Shown here: positions 19,141 to 28,362 of the stretch, piece after piece
Position numbering within the stretch: position 1 is the stretch's first letter
How the letters are laid out: each line of letters opens with the position of its first letter
NCBI GenBank assembly: GCA_027315315.1
Contig: DAHUYG010000026.1
Coordinates: forward strand, 62,001 to 126,000
Direction of reading: 5' to 3'
From: Acidimicrobiaceae bacterium
GTDB lineage: Bacteria; Actinomycetota; Acidimicrobiia; Acidimicrobiales; RAAP-2
Length of the DNA stretch: 64,000 nt
Position numbers and translations under genes: made by a program
Notes under the pieces: model-generated
What the model was told of the DNA's origin: nothing
The model's database searches: none
The model's input: the letters and a program-made list of their open reading frames with translations, nothing else

Positions 19141-19869
19141 TCAAGACGATGGTGGTGAGGTGTCGGCCTTGGGTCGGAGACCTTCGAGCATCCGTACGAA
19201 CACTCGCTCCGCCTCGTTGTCGAGTTCGTCGGGGGGCAGGCCGAACTCCGCGATGTAGTTGTCCCGGAAGATGCAGTAACCGAGCTGCGCCGACATTGAG
19301 ACCGCGTGGATCGCCGCCGCGTTCAGCTCGGGGTCGATCTCACCGCTCTCCTGATAGCGCACGAGGTCCCGCAGGGCGTCGGCCAGCGTGGGGAACACCT
19401 GGAGCTCGTCGTCTCCATCAAGCACCAAGAGGGCCTCGACCCGGGCGAAGACGGGGTCCTCGATCGCAGCTCGGAACACGAGGCGCCGCCGCTCGACGAA
19501 GGGAAGAGTCCGGACCAACCGGAGCATCCGTTGGCGACTTTCCCGCAGCGTGCGGAGCGCGGCGCGCATCAACGCTCGGCGCGAACCGAAGTACTGGTAC
19601 ACGAGGGCACGGTTGAGGCCGGCTTCGGATGCGACCTCCCGCAAACTGATCCCGGCCAGAATGCCGTCGCGGGCGACCAGTCGAAGCGCCGCCGCCTCGA
19701 GGGCACCCTCTGTAGCCCGACGGTCCCGGGTGCTCCGCCGCTCGGGAACACCCGGGTGGCTCAGAGCGTCGAGCGGGCCGGAGTGGGGCTTCGGCGTCCC
19801 CTCAGCCGACGGAGGCGGATGGTCGGGGACAGTCTGCTTCTCGTCCTCCGCCACGATGTCCACCCCCAC
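19141..19869 (-). CDS. TetR family transcriptional regulator
   Basis: RATEGALEAAALRLVARDGILAGISLREVASEAGLNRALVYQYFGSRRALMRAAL HTH. Confidence 0.88.
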   Translation of the reverse strand: MGVDIVAEDEKQTVPDHPPPSAEGTPKPHSGPLDALSHPGVPERRSTRDRRATEGALEAAALRLVARDGILAGISLREVASEAGLNRALVYQYFGSRRALMRAALRTLRESRQRMLRLVRTLPFVERRRLVFRAAIEDPVFARVEALLVLDGDDELQVFPTLADALRDLVRYQESGEIDPELNAAAIHAVSMSAQLGYCIFRDNYIAEFGLPPDELDNEAERVFVRMLEGLRPKADTSPPSS

Positions 19870-20313
19870 AGTCTCATCATATTGTTAGCTCAACTCTCAC
19901 CTTGACACAACGGTCGAGCTCACCTGCCGCCTGCGAACCATGGATGGGTCGATCTCGGCAGACCACCTCGGCCAGACCTGGTCCGCTCCTCTGGTGCCAG
20001 CGCGCCGAGGAACACCGGTGCGACATCATGGCGATTGCGAGCACGGCCATGCCGGTAGCAAGGCGGGCCCGACCGCGAGGTTGATTCATGTTCCGGCTTC
20101 TTCGGCGGTCCCGGCGAACGCCGCGTCAATCAGGAAGAGGTCAGCCGAACGGGGCTCCCAGGGGGCTGTGCTCGACACACTCCAACACTCAATGTGCACC
20201 GCGACCGCCGCGGCCCGACACCTCCACCTCGAACTCGCCACAGAGAAGGGCGGCACCTGTCTCTATTCGCTTCCAGGTGACCCTCCAGGGGCTGGGGCTC
20301 TACTGTCGGCTCC

Positions 20314-21096
20314 GTGATCGATCGCGGGCGCCACATCCAGGTCGAGTCGGATCGTTTCGGCGTTGTCCTTGCCGCTACCGACCCCGGGACGAGGGTGCCG
20401 ACATGTCCGGAGTGGAACGCTTCCGACCTGCTCAAACACCTTACTCAGGTCCATCAATTCTGGGCCGCGGTGATTGGCGACCGGTTGACAGCGGAGGCGG
20501 TAGGCGAGTTCGAGGAGGGCCAGCCCGCGTTGCCAGACGACCCGGCTCAGCTCCAGGACCTTCGTCGTCAGGCCACTGCAGACCTGCTTTCGGCCTTGAG
20601 GAGTCGTGATCCGTTGGAGCAGGCGTGGAGTTGGTTCCCCCACGACCAGACCGTCGATTTCACCTGGCGGATGCAGACCCACGAAGCCACAATGCACCGC
20701 GTCGATGCGGAGTTGGCCGCCGGCCTTCCGATCAGTCCGATCGACCCTGAGGTGGCAGCCGACGGGATAGATCACGCGATCAACGTGATGTGGGCCTGGG
20801 CCCCAGCTGACGTCGAGCGACGCGTCACCGCTACGATCGAGCTGAAGGCCACCGACACAGACCAGAGTTGGCTTGTGAAGACCGTCCGCTGGTCTGGTCA
20901 GGTGTGGGGTCAGAGCTTCGACAACCAGGTCGGCTGCGAGCAAGTTGACGTCGGGCAACCCGATGCAACTGTCGCCGGGACCGCAGAGGACCTGGATCTG
21001 CTGGTTTGGACCCGCGCTGAGCGAAGCGTCGTTCGCTCCGGGGACCAGCACGCACTGAGCGAGCTCCAAGCGATGCTCGACGACGGAATCAAGTAG
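20314..21096 (+). CDS. Maleylpyruvate isomerase/DinB-fold mycothiol-dependent family protein
   Basis: RVPTCPEWNASDLLKHLTQVHQFWAAVI N-terminus typical of the actinobacterial TIGR03083-like family; GTG start. Confidence 0.75.
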   Translation: MIDRGRHIQVESDRFGVVLAATDPGTRVPTCPEWNASDLLKHLTQVHQFWAAVIGDRLTAEAVGEFEEGQPALPDDPAQLQDLRRQATADLLSALRSRDPLEQAWSWFPHDQTVDFTWRMQTHEATMHRVDAELAAGLPISPIDPEVAADGIDHAINVMWAWAPADVERRVTATIELKATDTDQSWLVKTVRWSGQVWGQSFDNQVGCEQVDVGQPDATVAGTAEDLDLLVWTRAERSVVRSGDQHALSELQAMLDDGIK

Positions 21097-21267
21097 TCGG
21101 TCGCAACAGAACGGCGGGGCGTCTGTTTGCGTGACAAGCTGGGCGCAAACGAGCGAAGTCGGCCCTCGGCGAGCACGCGTCGAGCGACCCACAGATGACC
21201 CTCGGATGGGAAACCCGTCGGCCAGACGCCGATCGCTTAGCGTTTCGTCTATGACCCGCTCCGAGGC

Positions 21268-22251
21268 GTGGCCGAAGTGCACGAGCTCCTGATCGCCACC
21301 AACCCCGACGACGAGTCGCGGCTCGGTTACCTGATCAAGGTGCCGCTCGGGGATGGGATCGTGTTGCGCACCTCCGACACTTGGCCGCGTACAAGGGCCT
21401 TGTATTGCTATCCGGTTCCCTCCGAAGAGTGGCCGGGTGAGCCAAACATCGTGGAGCGGGTCCCGCTACGAGCCTGCACCCGTCGGGGTGCGGCTATCGA
21501 GCTCGTCGCTGCCCGATCAAGGGAAAATCGCTCCCAGTTGGTCTTCACGACCGCCCGCGGCCGTGACGCAGTGTTCTGGCAGTCACCGCGCACCCGCAAG
21601 CAAGCCCGGCCAGCGGTGGGCTTGCCGAGCGCCCGGGCAGCCGGAATTCCCGAGCTCGAGATCGTCGTCGACGCCCACGAACGCTACGCCTACAAGTTTG
21701 CCAACCATCAGGTTCGCACCCTCACGAGGGGCCTCCCGTGCGGCGACTATGCCATCGTCCTCGACGGAGCGCTCACCGCAGCGGTCGAACGCAAGTCGGT
21801 CTCCGACCTGCTCTCGAGTCTGAGCTCCGGGCGACTTCGGTACGCCCTCGGCGAGCTGGCCGCTCTTCCCCGTGCCGCCGTGGTCGTGGAGGACCGGTTG
21901 TCCCAGGTCTACAAACAGCGATACCTGCGACCGGCGATGGTGGCCGACGGTCTGGCCGAACTGCAGGTCCGCTGGCCAAATGTGCCGATCGTCTTCTGTG
22001 AGACCCGCAGCCTGGCCGAGGAGTGGACGTACCGCTTCTTGGCCGCATCCTTCGCCTGGGCCGCGGCCGAGAGCATTGCCATGGAGCGGATAGGCATCCA
22101 GGACGCCGGTCCTCCTGCGTCCCTTGTCGCCTCCCCCACAGCCGCGGAAGTTCGGGCCTGGGCTCGGGCCAACGGGATCACGGTGAGCGACAAGGGGCGG
22201 ATTCCCGCCGAAGTGCGCCGCGCCTGGGAGTGCGCCCACAGGCCGACCTGA
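21268..22251 (+). CDS. ERCC4-domain nuclease fused to a C-terminal Lsr2-type DNA-binding domain
   Basis: ELEIVVDAHERYAYKFANHQVRTLTRGLPCGDYAIVLDGALTAAVERKSVSDLLSSL (GD...ERKxxxD) and C-terminal AEVRAWARANGITVSDKGRIPAEVRRAWE, resembling the Lsr2 IREWARxNGxxVSxRGRIPAxVxxAY module. Confidence 0.82.
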   Translation: MAEVHELLIATNPDDESRLGYLIKVPLGDGIVLRTSDTWPRTRALYCYPVPSEEWPGEPNIVERVPLRACTRRGAAIELVAARSRENRSQLVFTTARGRDAVFWQSPRTRKQARPAVGLPSARAAGIPELEIVVDAHERYAYKFANHQVRTLTRGLPCGDYAIVLDGALTAAVERKSVSDLLSSLSSGRLRYALGELAALPRAAVVVEDRLSQVYKQRYLRPAMVADGLAELQVRWPNVPIVFCETRSLAEEWTYRFLAASFAWAAAESIAMERIGIQDAGPPASLVASPTAAEVRAWARANGITVSDKGRIPAEVRRAWECAHRPT

Positions 22252-22423
22252 GCCCCGCCCGCGAAGAGAAGCATCTCTCCAGGTTTCCCAGGCCGATTCA
22301 AACTGGAACTGGGCTTCGGGCGACCCGACAGTGCTGGGCCGTTCGATCGTGGAGACCAGCCACAACGGCCCGGCACCCGGGTGGGGCGCCCCGGCCGGGA
22401 ATCGAGCCCGGAGATCCCGCTTA

Positions 22424-22438
22424 GTCAGGGCAGGTCTG
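22424..22438. repeat. 15-bp direct repeat copy 1 (GTCAGGGCAGGTCTG)
   Basis: Identical to 22508-22522. Confidence 0.85.
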
Positions 22439-22507
22439 CCATCCAGGCCCAGGGTGCCCGAGAAGAGTTTCAGCCAGCTGTAACGACGCGCTGGTACTGT
22501 GGTGTCG

Positions 22508-22522
22508 GTCAGGGCAGGTCTG
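22508..22522. repeat. 15-bp direct repeat copy 2 (GTCAGGGCAGGTCTG)
   Basis: Identical to 22424-22438, 84-bp period. Confidence 0.85.
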
Positions 22523-22532
22523 TTGTCGTGCG

Positions 22533-22555
22533 AAGGGGCTCCGTGGGAGCCCCTT
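22533..22555. other. Perfect 10-bp stem-loop (AAGGGGCTCC GTG GGAGCCCCTT), terminator-like without a clear U tract
   Basis: Direct inspection. Confidence 0.7.
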
Positions 22556-22664
22556 CTGCGCGCCAGGCTCCGGGCGCGGCGAATCTCCAAGTTTGTTGTA
22601 GCGGAGAGCGTTCGTCACAAGGTTTTGCAACGATTCGCGCCGGGGAATTGCGAGCATCCCTTCG

Positions 22665-22736
22665 AGGCGGCGGGCGGAATCGAACCGCCGTACGGGGCTT
22701 TGCAGGCCCCTGCCTAAACCACTCGGCCACGCCGCC
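22665..22736 (-). tRNA. tRNA-Cys (GCA)
   Basis: Minus strand GGCGGCG TG GCCGAGTGGTTTAGGC A GGGGC CTGCAAA GCCCC GTAC GGCGG TTCGATT CCGCC CGCCGCC T: perfect acceptor, anticodon and T stems, anticodon GCA, discriminator U73; CCA not encoded. Confidence 0.96.
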
Positions 22737-22824
22737 GGAGGCGATGAGCCTACCGGAGACCCCGATTTGCCTCAGCTCTCTCGTGGCAGTTGAGCGGGGC
22801 GTCATGCTCTCGTACCGTCACGCC

Positions 22825-23232
22825 ATGGCGATCGAACTGATTCCTCTCTGCACCCTCGACATCACGCTCCGGGACCCGATCATGGTGGGCGAGGGACCCT
22901 CGGGCACAAGGCTGATCTACGAGGTGGCCAGCGCACAGGTCTCCGGGGAGCGCCTCAGCGGCAAGGCGCACGGGCAGGCCTCCGGAGACTGGGTCACGGT
23001 CACCGGCACCGTCGCCACCCTCGACGTCCGGGCGACCTTCGAGACCGAGGACGGGGCGCTCGTCCTCGTGCAGTACCGAGGCAGGACGGACATCGCCGAG
23101 GGGACGATCTACGTTGCCCCGCTGTTCGAGACTGGCGACCCGCGATACGCCTGGCTCAACTCGGTGCAGGCCGTCGGCAAGGGCCGGCTCGATGGCACAC
23201 ATCTCACCTACGAGTGGTACGAGGTTCGATAG
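22825..23232 (+). CDS. DUF3237-like small protein
   Basis: MAIELIPLCTLDITLRDPIMVGEGPSGTRLIYEVASAQVSGERLSGK...GTIYVAPLFETGDPRYAWLNSVQAVGKG...YEWYEVR. Upstream part of the 283-aa track ORF crosses the tRNA and is not coding. Confidence 0.8.
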   Translation: MAIELIPLCTLDITLRDPIMVGEGPSGTRLIYEVASAQVSGERLSGKAHGQASGDWVTVTGTVATLDVRATFETEDGALVLVQYRGRTDIAEGTIYVAPLFETGDPRYAWLNSVQAVGKGRLDGTHLTYEWYEVR

Positions 23233-23262
23233 CTCCCCTCGAGCCGGTCGGCTCTGGCCCTG

Positions 23263-23469
23263 CTAGCGGCGCCGTCGCCCGAGGGCCCACACGAGGCCGC
23301 CGATGATCGCCACGATGAGGACGATCTTGACGAACTCCCACAGTGCGCCGGCGACGAAGTGCAAGACGGCGAACCCGATGACGACGGTCACGACGCCGGC
23401 GGCGACGACCAGCACGCTGTCGAAGAGGCGGAGTCCAGAGCCCTTGGCCTTGACCGGCTTGTTGGACAC
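23263..23469 (-). CDS. Small hypothetical membrane protein
   Basis: 68 aa with two hydrophobic helices. Confidence 0.6.
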   Translation of the reverse strand: MSNKPVKAKGSGLRLFDSVLVVAAGVVTVVIGFAVLHFVAGALWEFVKIVLIVAIIGGLVWALGRRRR

Positions 23470-23504
23470 AACGACCTCCCATCAACCGCTGCTACGTTCC
23501 GGCC

Positions 23505-25850
23505 ATGGCCGAGGTCTCCCTCAGGGAACGTCGCCAACGACTGCTCGAACGTCCCGACCTCGCCGGAACGGCCTTTTGTCGAGCTTACGCCGAACAGGCC
23601 GACGAGTGGTTGGTCAGCCTTGCGAACCGAGCCACCGAGGGCAGCACCCGCTCGCTCGCCCTGCTGGCGGTGGGCGGCTACGGCCGCGGCGAACTCTGCC
23701 CGTTCAGTGACCTCGACGTCGTGCTCGTGCACGACGGACACCGGAACGTAGGCGAGGTCGCCGACGCGATCTGGTACCCGGTCTGGGACGAGGGGGTCCA
23801 CCTCGACCACAGCGTGCGACGACCTACGGAGGTCCTCGCCGCAGCCGAGGGTGACCTCCGGGTGGCACTCGGCCTCCTCGACGCCCGTCTCGTGTGGGGA
23901 GATTCGAGGGTGGCGGACCCGCTCATCGGCGAAGCGGTCTCCCTCTGGCGCACGAAGCTCGGGGACAAGTGGCTGCCGACGCTCTCCGAGCAGATGGCCG
24001 AGCGGCACCGGATCCAGGGCGAGGTCGCCTTCCTGCTCGAGCCGGATCTAAAGGAGGCACGCGGCGGGCTCCGGGACGCGAGCGTGCTCCGGGCGATCGC
24101 CGCCTACGCCCCGAAGCTCGCTGGCCACGTCGACATGCGCTCCATCGAACCGGCCGCCTCGGTGCTCATCGCGATCCGGGTCGAACTGCACCGCCGGGCC
24201 GGACGGGCGCTCGACAAGCTGCTCCTCCAGGAGCAGGACCACGTCGCCTCCGTCCTCGGCTACAAGGACGCCGACGACCTGATGGCCTCGGTCTCGCGGG
24301 TCGGACGCACCATCGCCTGGGCGGTCGAGGACGCTTGGCGGCGCCAAGCATCATGGCGGCCGGCCCGCGAACAGCGTTTCGGCCGGCGGCGACCCCGGAC
24401 CGTCGTCCAGCCGGCGCCGGTCGAGGTCGAGCCGGGGATCGAACTCATCGGTGTCGAGGTCGCGCTCACCGAGGCCGCCGGCATCGTCGACGACTCCTCG
24501 CTCCCGCTGCGCCTCGCCGCGGTGGCGGCGGAACGGGACCTTCCGATCGCCAGGTCAGCGCTGCGTCGGCTGGCCGACCGCCTGCCCCCGGCACCCGATC
24601 CCTGGCCGATCGAGACACGCGAGACGCTGGTGCGCCTCCTGCGTGTAGGGCGGCCGGCGATCGCTGCGGTCGAATCTCTCGACCAAGAAGACCTGGTGAC
24701 ACGCCTGCTCCCCGAATGGGCCCCAGTCCGTTCCCGACCACAACGAAACGCCCTCCACCGCTTCACCGTCGACCGACACCTGCTCGAGGCGGCGGCCAAC
24801 GCGGCGCAACTCGCTGGGCGCGTCCAACGGCCCGACCTCCTCGTGGTTGGCGCGCTCCTCCACGACATCGGGAAGGGTTACCCGGGGGACCATACCGAGG
24901 CCGGCGTCGATCTCGTCGGGCGCATCGGTGTGCGGATGGGCTTCTCGGGACGCGACACCGACGTGCTCGTCGCCATGGTCCGCCATCACCTCCTGCTCCC
25001 AGACGTGGCCACGAGGCGGGACCTCGACGATCCGATGACCATCGAGCGGGTTGCCCACGCCGTGGGCGACCCCGTGACCCTCGAGCTCCTTGGGGCCTTG
25101 GCCGAGGCGGACGGCCTCGCAACCGGCTCGGCGGCGTGGGGGCCGTGGAAGGCCGGCCTCGTCGCCGAGCTCGTCGCACGCACACGGGCCTACCTCGGGG
25201 GTGAGCCGCTGCCCGCCGTCGATGGCCGGGTCGCCGAGAGCCAGGCTCGCTTGGTGGCCGAGGTGCGCGAGGGCGGGGGCGCCGCCGTCGTGCTCGACCC
25301 GCCGCTCGTCACGGTGGCGGCCCCCGATCGGCCCGGGCTGCTCGCGTCGGTCGCCGGTGTGCTCGCCCTCCACGGGCTCGACGTGCGGAGCGCCGATGCG
25401 ACGAGCGGGGACGGCGTCGCCGTCGAGGTCTTCGCGGTCGAGGTTCAAAGGGGATCGTGGCCCGATTCGGCACGTCTTCGCGAGGACCTCGAGGCGGTCC
25501 TCGACGACCGCCTGGTCCTCGAGGAACGCCTGGCGGCCCGGGCCCGGGCCTACGCGGGTGAGCGCCGGGTGTGGACCGCCCGGCCGATCGCTCCCCAGGT
25601 GCTCACCGACAACGAGGCTTCGGCCTCCTCGACCGTGCTCGAGATCCGGGCCCCCGACGAGATCGGCCTGCTCCACCGCGTGACCCAGGCGCTCTTCGAC
25701 TCGGACCTCGATGTCGTTTCGGCCCGGATGTCGACCTTCGGCCCGGAGGTCGTCGACGCCTTCTACGTCCGCACGGCGACCGGGGAAAAGGTGACCGATC
25801 CGGACCGGATCCGCTCCGTCGAAGCCGCGGTGCTCTCGGCCGTCCGGTGA
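23505..25850 (+). CDS. glnD: [Protein-PII] uridylyltransferase / UTase-UR (GlnD)
   Basis: 781 aa; nucleotidyltransferase GGYGRGELCPFSDLDVVLVHD, HD domain LLHDIGKGYPGDHTEAG, two C-terminal ACT domains. Confidence 0.95.
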   Translation: MAEVSLRERRQRLLERPDLAGTAFCRAYAEQADEWLVSLANRATEGSTRSLALLAVGGYGRGELCPFSDLDVVLVHDGHRNVGEVADAIWYPVWDEGVHLDHSVRRPTEVLAAAEGDLRVALGLLDARLVWGDSRVADPLIGEAVSLWRTKLGDKWLPTLSEQMAERHRIQGEVAFLLEPDLKEARGGLRDASVLRAIAAYAPKLAGHVDMRSIEPAASVLIAIRVELHRRAGRALDKLLLQEQDHVASVLGYKDADDLMASVSRVGRTIAWAVEDAWRRQASWRPAREQRFGRRRPRTVVQPAPVEVEPGIELIGVEVALTEAAGIVDDSSLPLRLAAVAAERDLPIARSALRRLADRLPPAPDPWPIETRETLVRLLRVGRPAIAAVESLDQEDLVTRLLPEWAPVRSRPQRNALHRFTVDRHLLEAAANAAQLAGRVQRPDLLVVGALLHDIGKGYPGDHTEAGVDLVGRIGVRMGFSGRDTDVLVAMVRHHLLLPDVATRRDLDDPMTIERVAHAVGDPVTLELLGALAEADGLATGSAAWGPWKAGLVAELVARTRAYLGGEPLPAVDGRVAESQARLVAEVREGGGAAVVLDPPLVTVAAPDRPGLLASVAGVLALHGLDVRSADATSGDGVAVEVFAVEVQRGSWPDSARLREDLEAVLDDRLVLEERLAARARAYAGERRVWTARPIAPQVLTDNEASASSTVLEIRAPDEIGLLHRVTQALFDSDLDVVSARMSTFGPEVVDAFYVRTATGEKVTDPDRIRSVEAAVLSAVR

Positions 25851-25893
25851 GGTCCTAAGGGGCGCTCGAAACGGTCGACACCGAGGCCGCCGG

Positions 25894-27078
25894 GTGAGCG
25901 TTCGGATCGCAACGCCGGGGGTACGATGCACTGCGATGCAGCGCGAGCCCGCCCACCGAAAGTCCGCCACCCGGCGTTGGCCGGCCGTGGTCGCCGTGGT
26001 GGCGGCCGTGCTGGTCGTCGGGGGCGGGGCGACCGGGTTCGTCCTGCTCGGCAGGAACAACACGCCGATCGCGACCACCGCCGCTGCGAGACAGAGCCTC
26101 CCCTTCGATGTCGTCGCGACCACCCCGACGGCCAGCACTGGCCAGGTCCCCTCGGGCACGACCGTCACCGTGTCGTTCAGCTCCCCCATCGCCCCGAACA
26201 GCCCGATGCCGACGCTCAGTCCGACGGTGCCCGGTGCCTGGTCGCTCCTTTCACCGAGCGAGCTCGAGTTCGTGCCCTCGGCGCCCCTGGTCCCGGGCGC
26301 GACAGAGTCCGTTGTGATCCCGGGCGGCTCGGGCGGCATGGTCAGTGCGGACGGGGTCCGACTGGCGAGTTCGACGACGGTCCCCTTCAACGTGCAAACC
26401 GGCTCGGTCCTCCGCCTCCAGCAGCTCCTGGCCGAGCTCGGCTACCTGCCGCTCACCTTCACCCCCGCGGCCCCCCTGACCTCGCTCAGCCAGGAGGCCA
26501 ACGTGCAGCAGGGGACGTTCGGGTGGCGCTGGCCGAACCAGCCGGCCTCCCTCACCTCGTTGTGGACGCCGGGCCAGATGAACGTCATCACCAAGGGCGC
26601 CATCATGGACTTCGAGGACCAGAACGGGCTGAAGACCGACGGCCAGCCGGGGCCGACCGTCTGGACCGCCCTCCTCGCCGACGCGGCGGGCGGGCGCAGC
26701 GACGCCAACCCCTACCGCTACGTCTACGTGTCCGAGTCCCAGCCCGAGTCGGTCACCGTGTACCAGTCGGGCTCGGTCGTCTACCAGTCCGTCGCCAACA
26801 CCGGCATCGCCGCGGCACCGACGGACCAGGGCACCTATCCCGTGTATCTGCGCTACACCTCGACGACGATGTCGGGCACCAACCCCGACGGCAGCCACTA
26901 CAGCGATCCGGGGGTCCCCTGGGTCAGCTACTTCAACGGGGGTGACGCCCTGCACGGCTTCGTCCGCTCCACCTACGGGTGGCCCCAGAGCCTCGGCTGC
27001 GTCGAGATGCCGATCTCGAACGCCGCTGTCGTGTACCCCTACACCCCGATCGGCACCCTCGTCACCGTCGGCAACTAG
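25894..27078 (+). CDS. L,D-transpeptidase with N-terminal TM, peptidoglycan-binding-like domain and YkuD domain
   Basis: N-terminal TM, LRLQQLLAELGYLPLTF, YkuD-type HGFVRSTYGWPQSLGCVEM. Start may be MQREPAHRK at about 25936. Confidence 0.85.
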   Translation: MSVRIATPGVRCTAMQREPAHRKSATRRWPAVVAVVAAVLVVGGGATGFVLLGRNNTPIATTAAARQSLPFDVVATTPTASTGQVPSGTTVTVSFSSPIAPNSPMPTLSPTVPGAWSLLSPSELEFVPSAPLVPGATESVVIPGGSGGMVSADGVRLASSTTVPFNVQTGSVLRLQQLLAELGYLPLTFTPAAPLTSLSQEANVQQGTFGWRWPNQPASLTSLWTPGQMNVITKGAIMDFEDQNGLKTDGQPGPTVWTALLADAAGGRSDANPYRYVYVSESQPESVTVYQSGSVVYQSVANTGIAAAPTDQGTYPVYLRYTSTTMSGTNPDGSHYSDPGVPWVSYFNGGDALHGFVRSTYGWPQSLGCVEMPISNAAVVYPYTPIGTLVTVGN

Positions 27079-28355
27079 TCCCCCGACGACGGGCCCCACC
27101 ACTCGGGGGCCGCGCGCTCGTCCAGGGTCGACACCGGTCCCACGGCCCGCTTGCCGAAGCGGGTCCTGATCGCGGCGAGCGCCCGGGCCACCTCCTCCCA
27201 GGAGATCTGCAGCGCGGCGCCCCGCTCGGCGCGCTCGGCCTCCTCGAACCCGAAGCTCAGCTGGCGGGCCGCGTTCGCCGGTCCGAGGCCCGAGAGGCTC
27301 ACCCCGAGCAGGCGCACGCCGGCCACGAGGTCCACCGCCTCGAGCAGGGCCTCGGCGACCGCCGCGATGGCTGCGCCGGCGTCGAGCGGGAGGTCCAGGG
27401 TGTGCGAGCGGGTGAGGGTCGTGAAGTCACCGAAGCGAACCTTGAGGGTCACCGTGCGGCCGGCAAGGCCCTCCCGGGCGAGCACCTCGGCCACGGCGTC
27501 GGACATCGCAACCAGCTTGGCCCGGAGCTCGCCGATCTCGGTGACGTCCCTCGCGAAGGTCTGCTCGTGGCCGATCGACTTGGCCTCGCGTCCGGCGACG
27601 ACCGGGCTCGGGTCGTGTCCCATGGCGAGCGCTGCGAGGTGCGCTCCGTGCGAGCGGCCGAGCTGGCGGACGAGCACCGCCTCACCGACGCGGGCGATGT
27701 CGCCGACCGTCTTCACGCCGAGGCCGTGGAGACGCTTGGCCGTCGCCGGGCCCACCCCCCAGAGTGCCTCGATCGGGAGCGCGTGGAGGAAGTCGAGCTC
27801 GTCGCCGGGCTCGACCACCCGCACGCCCGGCCCGACCTCGACGGCCTCCGGGCTCACCGTGGGCTTCGCCGCCTCCGAAGCGAGCTTCGCGATGAGCTTC
27901 GAGCGGCCAACCCCGACGCTGCAGCGCAACGAGAGCTCGGCGGCGATGCGGTCGCGCAACGTCCGGGCGATCTCGAGGGGCGAGCCGAGGAGCCGGCGCG
28001 AGCCGGTCACGTCCAAGAAGGCCTCGTCGAGGCCGATGGGCTCGACGAGCGGGGTGACCGACAAGAACATCTCGTGCAGCTGGGTGCTCACTTCGCCGTA
28101 GCGGGCGTGTCGCCCGTCGAGGAACACCGCGTTCGGACACAGCTCGCGGGCCCGGAACATGGGCATGGCGGAACGGACCCCGTAGCGGCGGGCCTCATAG
28201 GTGCACGAAGCCACCACCCCACGGCCGCCCGTGCCGCCCACGATGACCGGCCTGCCTGCGAGTTCGGGGTGGTCGAGGAGCTCCACCGAGGCGAAGAAGG
28301 CGTCCATGTCGACGTGGAGGATGGCCGGCACGAGCTCCATCGAGCGGTCGACCAT
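27075..28355 (-). CDS. dinB: DNA polymerase IV (Y-family)
   Basis: ILHVDMDAFFASVELLDHPELAGRPVIVGG, SYE-type CTYEARRYGVRSAMP, PIGLDEAFLDVTGS. Confidence 0.95.
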   Translation of the reverse strand: MVDRSMELVPAILHVDMDAFFASVELLDHPELAGRPVIVGGTGGRGVVASCTYEARRYGVRSAMPMFRARELCPNAVFLDGRHARYGEVSTQLHEMFLSVTPLVEPIGLDEAFLDVTGSRRLLGSPLEIARTLRDRIAAELSLRCSVGVGRSKLIAKLASEAAKPTVSPEAVEVGPGVRVVEPGDELDFLHALPIEALWGVGPATAKRLHGLGVKTVGDIARVGEAVLVRQLGRSHGAHLAALAMGHDPSPVVAGREAKSIGHEQTFARDVTEIGELRAKLVAMSDAVAEVLAREGLAGRTVTLKVRFGDFTTLTRSHTLDLPLDAGAAIAAVAEALLEAVDLVAGVRLLGVSLSGLGPANAARQLSFGFEEAERAERGAALQISWEEVARALAAIRTRFGKRAVGPVSTLDERAAPEWWGPSSGD

Positions 28356-28362
28356 CGCTGCC

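Noticed and set aside
19138-19147. TGGTCAAGAC, half-match to the 11753 operator
   Set aside because: Overlaps the TetR stop codon and lacks the second half-site.
22385-22460. tRNA-like minus-strand stretch (CCGGG CTCGATT CCCGG T-arm-like; CTGACTA loop)
   Set aside because: No matching 5' acceptor strand, an imperfect anticodon stem and C54 in the T loop; at best a remnant, not a functional tRNA.
22381-22824. N-terminal extension of the 283-aa ORF 22381-23232
   Set aside because: Runs antisense through the tRNA-Cys gene; the DUF3237-like protein begins at about 22825.
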